A DNA stretch of 8,260 nucleotides from Hyphomicrobiaceae bacterium. GTDB taxonomy: Bacteria > Pseudomonadota > Alphaproteobacteria > Rhizobiales > Hyphomicrobiaceae. Shown piece after piece: positions 1 through 5,650 of the stretch; position 1 is the first letter of the stretch; each line of letters starts with the position of its first letter. The position numbers and the translations under genes are program-made. The stretch covers positions 1 to 8,260 of the forward strand of contig JAJFHI010000288.1 in the NCBI GenBank assembly GCA_021775715.1. The letters are read 5' to 3'. The notes beneath the pieces were generated by a model. The model did no database searches and was not told where the DNA came from. It saw only the letters and a program-made list of their open reading frames with translations.

Positions 1-341
1 TCCATGGCCTTGTGTTGCTTCTTGTGAGCAACACTTTCGTAGTCGTAGCCAAACGAAGAGCCACCACGAATGACCTGCTGCCGCTCGTCCGAGCGAACGA
101 TCGAAACCCTGTCATCAAGACCATTTGACACCCCGTCACCTTGAAAGAAAAACGAGATATCGCAGTTCATCGCCATCGAGATCCGTGACAACGTGGCGAT
201 TGGTGGGACTTTTTTTCCGTTTTCAATTTTTGACAAATAGCCCTTCGTCAAATCCGTCTTTTCTGCTAGCGCCTCAAGCGTGAAGCTTTGACGTTTGCGC
301 ATTTCACGAAGACGTGGGCCAATTTGGACGTCGAAATTCAT
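1..341 (-). CDS. XRE-family transcriptional regulator, N-terminal part (cut by window edge)
   Basis: Reading from an ATG at 339-341 towards position 1 gives 113 codons open to the edge, so the C-terminus is missing. Residues about 10-66 form a typical HTH_3 domain: RLREMRKRQ, then LEALAEKT as the first helices, LTKGYLSKIENG as recognition helix and turn, and PPIATLSRISMAM as the closing helices. After a linker comes SIVRSDERQ, then RGGSSFGYDYESVAHKKQHK. This is the usual join to a C-terminal cupin sensor domain in XRE-cupin regulators (family knowledge; the cupin itself lies outside the window). The ATG is 3 bases past the stop codon of the DJ-1/PfpI gene on the same strand, so the two are almost certainly co-transcribed and probably translationally coupled. 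The likely role is a DNA-binding regulator of its own operon and perhaps of the divergent cupin gene; the ligand is unknown. Confidence 0.9.
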   Translation of the reverse strand, partial: MNFDVQIGPRLREMRKRQSFTLEALAEKTDLTKGYLSKIENGKKVPPIATLSRISMAMNCDISFFFQGDGVSNGLDDRVSIVRSDERQQVIRGGSSFGYDYESVAHKKQHKAM

Positions 342-344
342 TCG

Positions 345-1022
345 TTAGCCACTCTGCTGCATAGTTATTGTCGGCAACATCTTCTTGTTCGCCTCAAGGG
401 CGGCTTGATACTCGATGACGCGAGCCGTGTCGTCCGCTGCGGACTTAGAAAACAGTCTCTCGATCAGATACAGGCTCATGTCAATTGCGAGCGACACACC
501 GCCACCGGTTATAATGTTACCACAGTCAACAATCCGCGCCTCAATAGGTTTCGTGTCCTTGTGACACTGACCAAGGATTTCCAGCGGGGAAATCTCTGCA
601 CCAATTCCTGCCCGACGTGTCGTGGCGGAGAGCCCATCAAGAAGGTTAGTCGCCGCAAGTATCAAGCCGCCAGTACACACGGAGGCGACAATACTGTCCT
701 TGGAAACCTTTGAGATGAAATTCAGGACTTCTAATTTTTCACGCTCGATCGGCCAACCTGGTCCACCGCAAATGATTAGTGCGTCGGCATTCGGGCAATC
801 ATTGAAGTCAAAATCCGGAATCATTCGCAAACCACTCGACAACTCAATCGTTCGGTGCGCCTCGGCAACTGTAAAGAACGACAAGCCGCTTACAACACGC
901 TTGGCCATTGAGAACACGCCAAATGTACCCCCGACATCGATCGGCTCTGCGCCGTCATACACAAATATTGCGATGGTTTTGGGTGAGCCTGTAGCCGCGG
1001 TTTCATCAGAAGTGGCGTTCAC
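345..1022 (-). CDS. DJ-1/PfpI-superfamily protein (isonitrile-hydratase-like fold)
   Basis: This is a 225-residue protein when started at the GTG at 1020-1022, which has AGGAG 8 bases upstream. The frame stays open to 1100, but the extra 26 residues have no comparable ribosome site and lie before the conserved fold. The class I glutamine-amidotransferase-like fold is visible: IAIFVYDGAEPIDV near residues 17-30 (acidic residue E26 or D30), LIICGGPG near 83-90, and the nucleophile elbow VCTGG with C116. Then come LLDGLSATT and GGGVSLAIDMSLYLIERLF near the C-terminus, the last as in isonitrile hydratases and DJ-1/PfpI-domain AraC regulators. It has no C-terminal AraC HTH, so it is the stand-alone enzyme or chaperone type. 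Most relatives have His after the ATT motif; here it is ATTRR, so the substrate may differ. It is the first gene of an operon with the XRE regulator. The fold is secure; the reaction is unknown. Confidence 0.85.
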   Translation of the reverse strand: MNATSDETAATGSPKTIAIFVYDGAEPIDVGGTFGVFSMAKRVVSGLSFFTVAEAHRTIELSSGLRMIPDFDFNDCPNADALIICGGPGWPIEREKLEVLNFISKVSKDSIVASVCTGGLILAATNLLDGLSATTRRAGIGAEISPLEILGQCHKDTKPIEARIVDCGNIITGGGVSLAIDMSLYLIERLFSKSAADDTARVIEYQAALEANKKMLPTITMQQSG

Positions 1023-1030
1023 GGTCTGCT

Positions 1031-1035
1031 CTCCT
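1031..1035 (-). promoter_or_regulatory. Shine-Dalgarno AGGAG for the DJ-1/PfpI gene
   Basis: On the minus strand AGGAG sits 8 bases before the GTG at 1020-1022. The other in-frame start, the GTG at 1098-1100, lies farther into the divergent intergenic region. This site decides for the shorter, 225-residue protein. Confidence 0.7.
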
Positions 1036-1147
1036 ACAACGATTTTACTAAAACACCACAGTTGCTTGCTAGGAAACTTTTTGCAACCACCTAGTAACAC
1101 GAGGCAACATTTAAGCGAATAGATGCAGAATTATTAGGCAAAAATCA

Positions 1148-1176
1148 TTGACTCATTAAAATTTGTTTCCGAGAAT
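1148..1176 (+). promoter_or_regulatory. Candidate sigma-70-type promoter for the cupin gene
   Basis: TTGACT (1148-1153, five of six matches to TTGACA) and GAGAAT (1171-1176, four of six matches to TATAAT) are separated by exactly 17 bases. Transcription would start near 1183, giving a leader of about 50 bases before the ATG at 1232. The region is locally AT-rich. The -10 box lies between two GTTTCC repeats, so a repressor bound there could block it. This is a prediction from sequence only. Confidence 0.5.
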
Positions 1177-1204
1177 GTTTCCTGATGGGAAATTTAGAGT
1201 TTCC
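1165..1204 (+). promoter_or_regulatory. Cluster of GTTTCC boxes, candidate operator
   Basis: GTTTCC occurs at 1165-1170, 1177-1182 and 1199-1204. TTTCC at 1178-1182 also pairs with GGAAA at 1188-1192 as a small palindrome around TGATG. The same box occurs inverted (GGAAAC) at 1072-1077, nearer the DJ-1/PfpI gene. Boxes that surround the predicted -10 element suit binding by a dimeric HTH regulator. The XRE protein encoded next door is the obvious candidate, but that assignment is inference. Confidence 0.35.
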
Positions 1205-1231
1205 GTGTGTTGCTTGAGAAAGGGATCTACC

Positions 1232-1660
1232 ATGGGTCAGAAAATGGCGACGGCCGGCAAGAAGCGGAAGATTGAGCCGACGGTTGGAGGCTCTGTTTAC
1301 GTCGACGTTGTGAACCAAGACTGGAAGCCCAGTCAGTTCGAAGGCATCCAGATCAAGGTTCTCTATGAGAACAAAGACATTGGAGAATTGACTTGCTTGT
1401 TAAAGTGGGAGCCTGGCGCGACATTGCCATTCCACAAACATCCAGAGATTGAACAGTCCTACGTGCTCGAAGGATCATTTTACGATCACGACGGCATCTG
1501 TAAAGCTGGCGATTTTGTGTGGCGGCATGCTGGCTCATTTCACGAAACAAAGTCAGATACCGGCTGCACACTTCTTGCGGTCTACCGCAAACCAAACGTA
1601 TTCAAGAATACCTCCGGCTTCGCAGGCGATGCTGATGCGAAAGGCTTCGACGAAGAGTGA
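1232..1660 (+). CDS. Single-domain cupin protein (ChrR / acetylacetone-dioxygenase-like cupin)
   Basis: This is a 142-residue protein from the ATG at 1232, which has AGGGA 6 bases upstream; the frame extends to 1163, but without a better start. The N-terminus is basic (GKKRKIE). Cupin motif 1 is complete: G62, then H68-x-H70, E74 and G81 (PFHKHPEIEQSYVLEG). Motif 2 is GDFVWRHAGSFHE with the fourth ligand H104. Two His, a Glu and a third His form the usual site for one divalent metal, typically iron, zinc or manganese. The spacing and the RHAGSFHE segment resemble cupins of the ChrR anti-sigma C-terminal domain and of small dioxygenases. No zinc-binding anti-sigma domain precedes it, so it is not a ChrR. 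It is a monocistronic gene, divergent from the DJ-1/XRE operon and closed by its own terminator. It is probably a cytosolic metalloenzyme or small-molecule binder; the substrate is unknown. Confidence 0.85.
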   Translation: MGQKMATAGKKRKIEPTVGGSVYVDVVNQDWKPSQFEGIQIKVLYENKDIGELTCLLKWEPGATLPFHKHPEIEQSYVLEGSFYDHDGICKAGDFVWRHAGSFHETKSDTGCTLLAVYRKPNVFKNTSGFAGDADAKGFDEE

Positions 1661-1718
1661 ATTGCAATGGCATCGTTACCGGGTGCCAAATTTGCCCTTT
1701 CGTTTATTGTCACGCGAC

Positions 1719-1761
1719 GGCAAAACCAATTCTCTGGAGTTGGTTTTGCCTCAATTTTTTT
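1719..1761 (+). terminator. Rho-independent terminator of the cupin gene
   Basis: A perfect 11-base-pair stem is formed by GGCAAAACCAA (1719-1729) and TTGGTTTTGCC (1740-1750), with a 10-base loop. It is followed by TCAA and seven T residues (1755-1761). It lies about 60 bases after the cupin stop codon and in the right direction. On the minus strand no T-run follows, so it should work one way only. Confidence 0.88.
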
Positions 1762-1789
1762 CGTGAACAGAAGAATGAAGAGAGCCGGC

Positions 1790-1850
1790 ACAAAACTTGT
1801 GTACTGCGCAGAGTTGTCCTTGCCCCTTAAAGCTGAGCCACAAGTTTTGT
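1790..1850. repeat. 12-bp perfect inverted repeat with 37-base loop
   Basis: ACAAAACTTGTG at 1790-1801 is exactly repeated in inverted form as CACAAGTTTTGT at 1839-1850. The right arm also belongs to two competing structures. AGTTTT (1843-1848) can fold on AAAACT (1851-1856). GCTGAGCCA (1832-1840), which overlaps the arm by two bases, pairs perfectly with TGGCTCAGC (1875-1883). Competing folds like these are seen in attenuators and around small mobile elements; which, if either, applies here is not known. Confidence 0.6.
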
Positions 1851-1982
1851 AAAACTCTACTCGCTTTTGGAGGATGGCTCAGCCTAGCTCTACGACCAAG
1901 CCTGAACGTCTTTGTCATTATCCCGGTAAGGTTTTGATCATGACATCAGGACACGTATTTATGGCAACGAGCCTTTATGGCT

Positions 1983-2010
1983 TCGTCGCGACCAGTGGCG
2001 GTCGTGACGA
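1983..2010. repeat. 11-bp stem-loop
   Basis: TCGTCGCGACC (1983-1993) pairs with GGTCGTGACGA (2000-2010) around the loop AGTGGC, with one G-U wobble in RNA. A weaker hairpin, GAGCC/GGCTT around TTTAT, lies immediately to its left. There is no T-run on either side, so it is not a classical terminator. It may still act as a stop or stability element for the minus-strand gene that ends at 2100. Confidence 0.5.
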
Positions 2011-2099
2011 CCGGCTCACGGAGCAAAAAGCTGAAGGAGAAGAACACAACTTCGAAGCGTTTAAGGATTTGAGCGGTTGGTCAGAATAAGTTCTGCTCC

Positions 2100-2513
2100 T
2101 CACCGTTTGTCCTTCAAGAATGTCGACAGAGGGCTCGCAAGCAACGCCTTGCACACGGAGGCAATGCCTTCGAACTGCTGTTGTTCGATGAGTTGCTTCC
2201 ACTGCGCATCGCGGGCCTCGTTAAAGCGTGCCGGGTCGTCACGCTTTGAAACGCCGATCATTGACGTGAAACGCCCTATGGACTGTTTCCCGCAATGCGT
2301 CTCAACATACTCGATCTGCGCAAACGCTAACCCCATATTAAAAGCGTCATTGGCCTTGGCTGGCTGGATGAATATGCCTGGCGCGAGAAGGAGAATATAC
2401 GGAGCAATGACGGGTACATAGTGGCGTAGCCGGGTTCGACGGTGCGCGCCGGTTCCGGTGTCAACGTCTTGGCCTTCATGCACAGGTTGATCATCATGAG
2501 ATTGGTTAGGCAC
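2100..2513 (-). CDS. Hypothetical exported protein with two cysteines
   Basis: This gives 137 residues from a GTG at 2511-2513, with GAGGA about 9 bases upstream. I do not recognise the family. Residues about 25-54 look like a signal peptide: basic RRTRLRH, then a hydrophobic core PVIAPYILLLAPGIFI, then a PAKA-N cleavage site. The mature part would be about 83 residues, mostly helical in character and charged, with Cys at 74 and 121 that could form a disulfide in the periplasm. The first 24 residues are hydrophilic and unlike a normal signal n-region. They overlap another reading frame with better third-position GC, so the true N-terminus is doubtful. It may start elsewhere, or the 5' part may be frameshifted. 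It has no same-strand neighbour nearby and is convergent with the cupin gene. The frame is probably real; the start is unsure and the function unknown. Confidence 0.55.
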   Translation of the reverse strand: MPNQSHDDQPVHEGQDVDTGTGAHRRTRLRHYVPVIAPYILLLAPGIFIQPAKANDAFNMGLAFAQIEYVETHCGKQSIGRFTSMIGVSKRDDPARFNEARDAQWKQLIEQQQFEGIASVCKALLASPLSTFLKDKR

Positions 2514-2590
2514 AGATGGTATTCCTCATCGTTGTAACCAAGTGTCACCGACCCGCACTCGTTAGGGCATCGAAAGTAATGACCAGTCAA
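2327..2590 (-). CDS. Possible small Cys-rich ORF overlapping the exported-protein gene, or its frameshifted 5' part
   Basis: An 87-codon frame starts with TTG at 2588-2590, directly after an in-frame TAG. It begins TGHYFRCPNECGS and continues through EEYHLCLTNLMMINLCMKA to EPGYATM, with four cysteines including a CPNEC pair. Over about 2420-2513, third codon positions in this frame are about 80 percent G or C, against about 53 percent for the overlapping frame of the exported protein. After about 2410 the protein turns into an unconvincing Ser/Arg/Gln-rich tail, while the other frame becomes a good signal peptide. This can mean two overlapping genes, or one gene split by a frameshift near 2410-2430. 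No known domain is recognised. Confidence 0.3.
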   Translation of the reverse strand: MTGHYFRCPNECGSVTLGYNDEEYHLCLTNLMMINLCMKAKTLTPEPARTVEPGYATMYPSLLRIFSFSRQAYSSSQPRPMTLLIWG

Positions 2591-2958
2591 TTTCGACTAG
2601 GAATTCACGGCAAGTATACCATCAACTTCGGAATGTTTGACAATTGAATAAAACAAACGCGAAGGGTCAGGATGAGACTTGTGATGATATGAGCATTTGT
2701 TCGTCAACAGCGCCTAGGGGAGAAGTGCTTCAAATTTTCGAATCACGCGTTCGAACAAATTTCTGTTCTATATCATCCAGCTCAGACCATGAACCACAAG
2801 CTATTGATCTCCACCGTCACGTTATCACTGGAGGCTCTGGCATGGTGGACCCGATGGATAAAATCAGCACACACATAAGACCAGAGCAGCGAACCCTTCG
2901 AACAATAGCGATTTTTAGCATCGTGGGGTCAAGCCAAGTTCACTGGAGATAAAGTAAG
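2591..2958. other. Intergenic stretch with a weak ORF and TTCGAA repeats
   Basis: No gene here is convincing. A frame from TTG 2644 to TAA 2952 (102 residues) resembles no family I know and has unremarkable codon use. It lies in the same frame as the haloacid dehalogenase gene and is separated from it only by its TAA and six bases. The palindrome TTCGAA occurs at 2737-2742, 2750-2755 and 2897-2902, the last two extended to TTCGAACAA. A TTGACA at 2637-2642 has no matching -10 box. The promoter of the plus-strand gene at 2959 should lie in this stretch, but I cannot place it. Confidence 0.4.
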
Positions 2959-3660
2959 GTGCTTTCAGGCAGCAGACCATCTTGGCTCACGTTCGATTGC
3001 TACGGAACACTCATTCAGTGGGACGAGGGCCTGCTTGCCGCCGTCAGTCAAATTCTTGCAAAGCAATCGACAACATCAGTGGATGCAAGGACCTTGGTTG
3101 AGGTGTACGACAAGTACGAGCACGACCTTGAGCAAACGCCACCGCACCGGAAATTTCGCGCTGTTGCGAGCACCGCTCTCGAACTGGCGATGCAGGAGAT
3201 CGGGCTTACTTATGCATCGAGTGATATCGACATCTTGACGGTGGGAATTTCTAAGATGCCACCATTTCCAGAAGTGCCCGATGCGCTTGGCGAACTTAAA
3301 GGCATGGGCTTCAATCTATGCATTATCTCAAATACGGACGATGATATTATTGCTGGCAATGTGGCCCAACTTGGAGGTCACTTTGATCGTGTGATCACTG
3401 CTGAGCAGGCACAGGCCTACAAACCATCTCGAAAGATGTTAGAATTTGCTCATCAAGCTCTCTGTGTGAGCCAGGATGACATCGTCCATATCTGCGCTAG
3501 CCCCCACCTAGATCTTGCAGCCGCTCGCGAGATGGGATTCCGATGCATTTGGGTCGACCGCGGAACCGGTCGCCAATCACTTCCAGACTACACACCGAAT
3601 GAGGTGTTGCCGACGCTCGGTCACCTGCCGCAGCTGTTCCGCGGCATTAACTGGAACTAG
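2959..3660 (+). CDS. HAD-superfamily hydrolase, haloacid dehalogenase type II-like
   Basis: This is a 233-residue protein, the normal length for type II (S)-2-haloacid dehalogenases. The start is a GTG at 2959 with GGAG 10 bases upstream; an in-frame TAA at 2950 rules out a longer protein. Motif I is FDCYGTL with nucleophile D13. The usual second Asp of HAD phosphatases is Tyr, as in dehalogenases. Motif II is ISNTD (S124, N125) and motif III is AYKPS (K155). Motif IV is CASPHLDLAAAREMGF, with S181 and D185 but His183 where characterised dehalogenases normally have Asn. Residues about 20-100 make the helical cap. In the family D13 is esterified by the 2-haloacid and the ester is hydrolysed to a 2-hydroxyacid; many relatives have other or unknown substrates. 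It is a cytosolic, single gene, convergent with the MscS-like gene. Superfamily and type are sure; dehalogenase activity is not. Confidence 0.85.
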   Translation: MLSGSRPSWLTFDCYGTLIQWDEGLLAAVSQILAKQSTTSVDARTLVEVYDKYEHDLEQTPPHRKFRAVASTALELAMQEIGLTYASSDIDILTVGISKMPPFPEVPDALGELKGMGFNLCIISNTDDDIIAGNVAQLGGHFDRVITAEQAQAYKPSRKMLEFAHQALCVSQDDIVHICASPHLDLAAAREMGFRCIWVDRGTGRQSLPDYTPNEVLPTLGHLPQLFRGINWN

Positions 3661-3670
3661 GCGCATAGAC

Positions 3671-3790
3671 TGTGACCTGACCCCCGCAATTTCTGCCAGT
3701 TTTGGGTAGAGTCCGATCAATTCCATCCAGGACTCATAGCAAGGGGGCTGGAGATACGAGGATCGGAAAAGCTTTCTGGGGTGCTGTTTT
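3671..3790 (+). mobile_element. Possible remnant of an IS3-type element end
   Basis: After the dehalogenase stop there is TGTGACCTGACCCCCGC (from about 3671), then TTTTGGGTAGAG, and later GCTGGAGATACGAGG followed by a frame reading RKSF. From memory this resembles the left end and leader of IS3-family elements in alphaproteobacteria: a TG-start terminal repeat rich in C, a non-coding leader, a GGAG ribosome site, then an OrfA beginning with a basic RKS/RSF motif. The resemblance ends near 3790, and no transposase body, second terminal repeat or target duplication is seen. If it is correct, this is a truncated scar between two convergent genes. Confidence 0.35.
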
Positions 3791-3820
3791 CCTAAACTGA
3801 CCTTGAGGTTCGGGTGCGTG

Positions 3821-5533
3821 CTAGGTGCTGCGATGCAAGACCATTTGCGGGAACGGAATTGTCCAGGAGTTTACGTTGCAGGCTTCGACAAGCAGACGGG
3901 TCATCTCACGCTCGATGTCTTCGTAACGATGGGCTTTGTCGCCAGCGATATCGGCTTCGACCTCATAGTTGATCGACGAGTCCCCAGCCTCTGCGAGTTC
4001 GACCTGGACGTGGCGTACGCCTTCGCCGTCCAGCAAAGTTTCCAAACCGGACTTCACATGTTCGCAAAGTTTGCGCGGGATTTCGTCCGTTGCCTCGGCC
4101 TGATGGCGGTAGTCGATCCCGAACTTCACTTCAACGCGATAACCAGTTGAAAGATTGCGTGGTGTATTTGCGATGAAATCGGCGATGGAATACGTAACGC
4201 GCGAGCCGCCGAGTTCGACAATTTGGACAAGTTCCGGTGTCTGGATAACGACCTTGCCAGTGTGCCCGTCGGCAAGCTGCGCCCAGTCCCCTTTTCGGGT
4301 TGGAAACCACGCCTCGTCTTGAGCGGCGGGTCGAGAATGCAGCCCCACAAGTTCCCTAACCGGTAGCGTGAACGTGCCGCCCTCAAGATCCGGATTGACG
4401 AGGTCGGTATAGAAATCGAGCTTGTCAACGCGCCATGGTACGCCGTTCAACAGGACGCGTTCGCTTTCCTGTACCGCTCCGAGGTTCAACAGCAGGGTCG
4501 TTTGTTCGATGATTGCCGGAAGCATCTTCAAGCCAATCCATGCGATGGCGATGGCGAACACCGATGTGATGCCAAGAAGTATCCAGTCGTTCATCATATT
4601 GAGAACGTACAGCATCGCGAAAAGCGAGATGAAGATCGTGATCACCTTGTAGATTAGCCCACCGACCCGGACCGGTAAGCTGCGCTCTATACCGTTTCGC
4701 TGGAGCAGAAGGCCAATAGCGCGAGCTGCTAAACGGAAAAGCGTAAAGACGCCAAAAAACGCGAACATTGCGAGAATGAGATTGAGGCCGCGGCTGCGCA
4801 GAAATTCCGTTGCAAATTGACCGATGCCGCTTGGAGCGGTGGCTTGTTCTTTGAGCCGGATTTGCAGTTGCTGGTCGGCCGTTTCCGCCAAGTCTTCAGA
4901 TCCTTGAAGGCGCTTTCTCCATTCTTCCTGCTGGGCCGTGAGATGTGCCACTTGGTCTTCCCGGCTTGATTGCTCTCCAGTAGCCATTGCGCCACGCAGC
5001 TGGTTAATTCTATGGAGCGCCTTGCGAGAAAGCTCGATCTGACGATCGGCCTCGGTTTTGGTTGCGCGCAAGCTCTCGATTTCCCGCGCCGTTGCGGTTG
5101 CCGCCCGCATCATCTTTACAAAAGGTTCGGCCAAGCCAAGAAACTCGGATTGAAGATCGAAGGGTTCACCCTGCCGGCTGGAAAACGAGTCATCGGCCAC
5201 GCCAGTCGAAATTGCCGAGAGTTGTGCTTCGGTTTGAGTTACCTTCTGTTGAGCTTCGGCAATTTTAGCTTCGAGCTCTTTCTTGGAAGCGTCCTCCTTG
5301 GCTGCTTCGAGCTCCTTCTTTAAGTCTTCGACGGCCTCTGTCTGCTCTTTACGCGCAGCGAGCAGGTTGCCAAGCGTATCGATGGCTTCGCGCGCCTCTG
5401 TCTCAGCTTTCTTTTTCTCGTCGATCTCGCTCTGGTCTTGGGCCGTTTGGGCCGTGACGTATTTTGGTGCGCAGGCAAGAGCTGCCGCGCAACTTAACAA
5501 TGTGAGGAAGACATTGCGGAAGGCAAAGGTCAT
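3821..5533 (-). CDS. MscS-like mechanosensitive channel family protein with periplasmic coiled coil
   Basis: This is a 570-residue protein from the ATG at 5531-5533, chosen because a signal peptide begins there (TFAFRNVFLTLLSC, cleavage near VTA-Q at residue 28). The frame extends 39 residues upstream with no membrane-protein character. Residues about 33-112 and 145-235 are Glu/Lys/Ala/Gln-rich heptad-like coiled coils, predicted periplasmic. Membrane segments are at about 249-277, 290-312 and 316-345. The MscS beta domain is at about 401-461 (GDWAQLADGHTGKVV, then TPRNLSTGY), followed by the alpha/beta C-terminal domain ending in WTIPFPQ, as in MscS. Known relatives open under membrane tension and release solutes in hypo-osmotic shock. 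The pore helix lacks the clear Gly/Ala ladder of E. coli MscS, and about 50 residues separate it from the beta domain, so this is a divergent branch. It stands alone, with its promoter probably at 5619-5647. Confidence 0.78.
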   Translation of the reverse strand: MTFAFRNVFLTLLSCAAALACAPKYVTAQTAQDQSEIDEKKKAETEAREAIDTLGNLLAARKEQTEAVEDLKKELEAAKEDASKKELEAKIAEAQQKVTQTEAQLSAISTGVADDSFSSRQGEPFDLQSEFLGLAEPFVKMMRAATATAREIESLRATKTEADRQIELSRKALHRINQLRGAMATGEQSSREDQVAHLTAQQEEWRKRLQGSEDLAETADQQLQIRLKEQATAPSGIGQFATEFLRSRGLNLILAMFAFFGVFTLFRLAARAIGLLLQRNGIERSLPVRVGGLIYKVITIFISLFAMLYVLNMMNDWILLGITSVFAIAIAWIGLKMLPAIIEQTTLLLNLGAVQESERVLLNGVPWRVDKLDFYTDLVNPDLEGGTFTLPVRELVGLHSRPAAQDEAWFPTRKGDWAQLADGHTGKVVIQTPELVQIVELGGSRVTYSIADFIANTPRNLSTGYRVEVKFGIDYRHQAEATDEIPRKLCEHVKSGLETLLDGEGVRHVQVELAEAGDSSINYEVEADIAGDKAHRYEDIEREMTRLLVEACNVNSWTIPFPQMVLHRST

Positions 5534-5618
5534 GGTTGTCTCGGTGATGATAGGAATTCGGGAATAGGCTCGGCAGGTATGACCGCAAAGTGCGGCCAGC
5601 CCCGATCGGTGAGCTGGC

Positions 5619-5647
5619 ACTATAACAAGTTCGACTGAGTGCCCCAA
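5619..5647 (-). promoter_or_regulatory. Weak promoter candidate for the MscS-like gene
   Basis: On the minus strand TTGGGG (5642-5647) and TATAGT (5619-5624) are 17 bases apart. The -10 matches five of six consensus bases, the -35 only three. The site is about 85 bases upstream of the ATG at 5533. It is the best match I see in the upstream region and is otherwise unsupported. Confidence 0.35.
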
Positions 5648-5650
5648 CAC

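Larger units (their letters stand above)
1762..2099. other. Gene-poor, structure-rich spacer
   Basis: I see no gene I can defend in this stretch between the cupin terminator and the minus-strand gene ending at 2100. The longest sensible reading frame, 1874-2089 on the plus strand (71 residues, ending in an acidic, helix-like tail), matches nothing I recognise. Its GGAGG touches the ATG without spacing; an internal ATG at 1940 has AAGG 9 bases upstream. The stretch instead holds several long inverted repeats (listed separately), which suggests a structured RNA, a relic of a mobile element or regulatory DNA. Confidence 0.5.

Noticed and set aside
1023..1100. 26-residue N-terminal extension of the DJ-1/PfpI protein beginning LLGGC, which looks like a lipobox
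   Set aside because: There is no hydrophobic signal region before the Cys, the start is GTG without a good ribosome site, and a strong AGGAG precedes the GTG at 1020-1022.
288..1122. Plus-strand frames 288-713 and 622-1122
   Set aside because: They lie antisense to the DJ-1/PfpI gene, whose protein shows clear family motifs; the plus-strand translations resemble no protein.
1975..2202. Minus-strand frame of 75 codons
   Set aside because: It overlaps the end of the exported-protein gene in another frame, and its translation is Ser/Arg/Thr-rich without features.
3803..4150. Plus-strand frame of 115 codons and other frames inside 3821-5533
   Set aside because: They are antisense or out-of-frame shadows of the MscS-like gene, which has membrane segments and the beta domain in its own frame.
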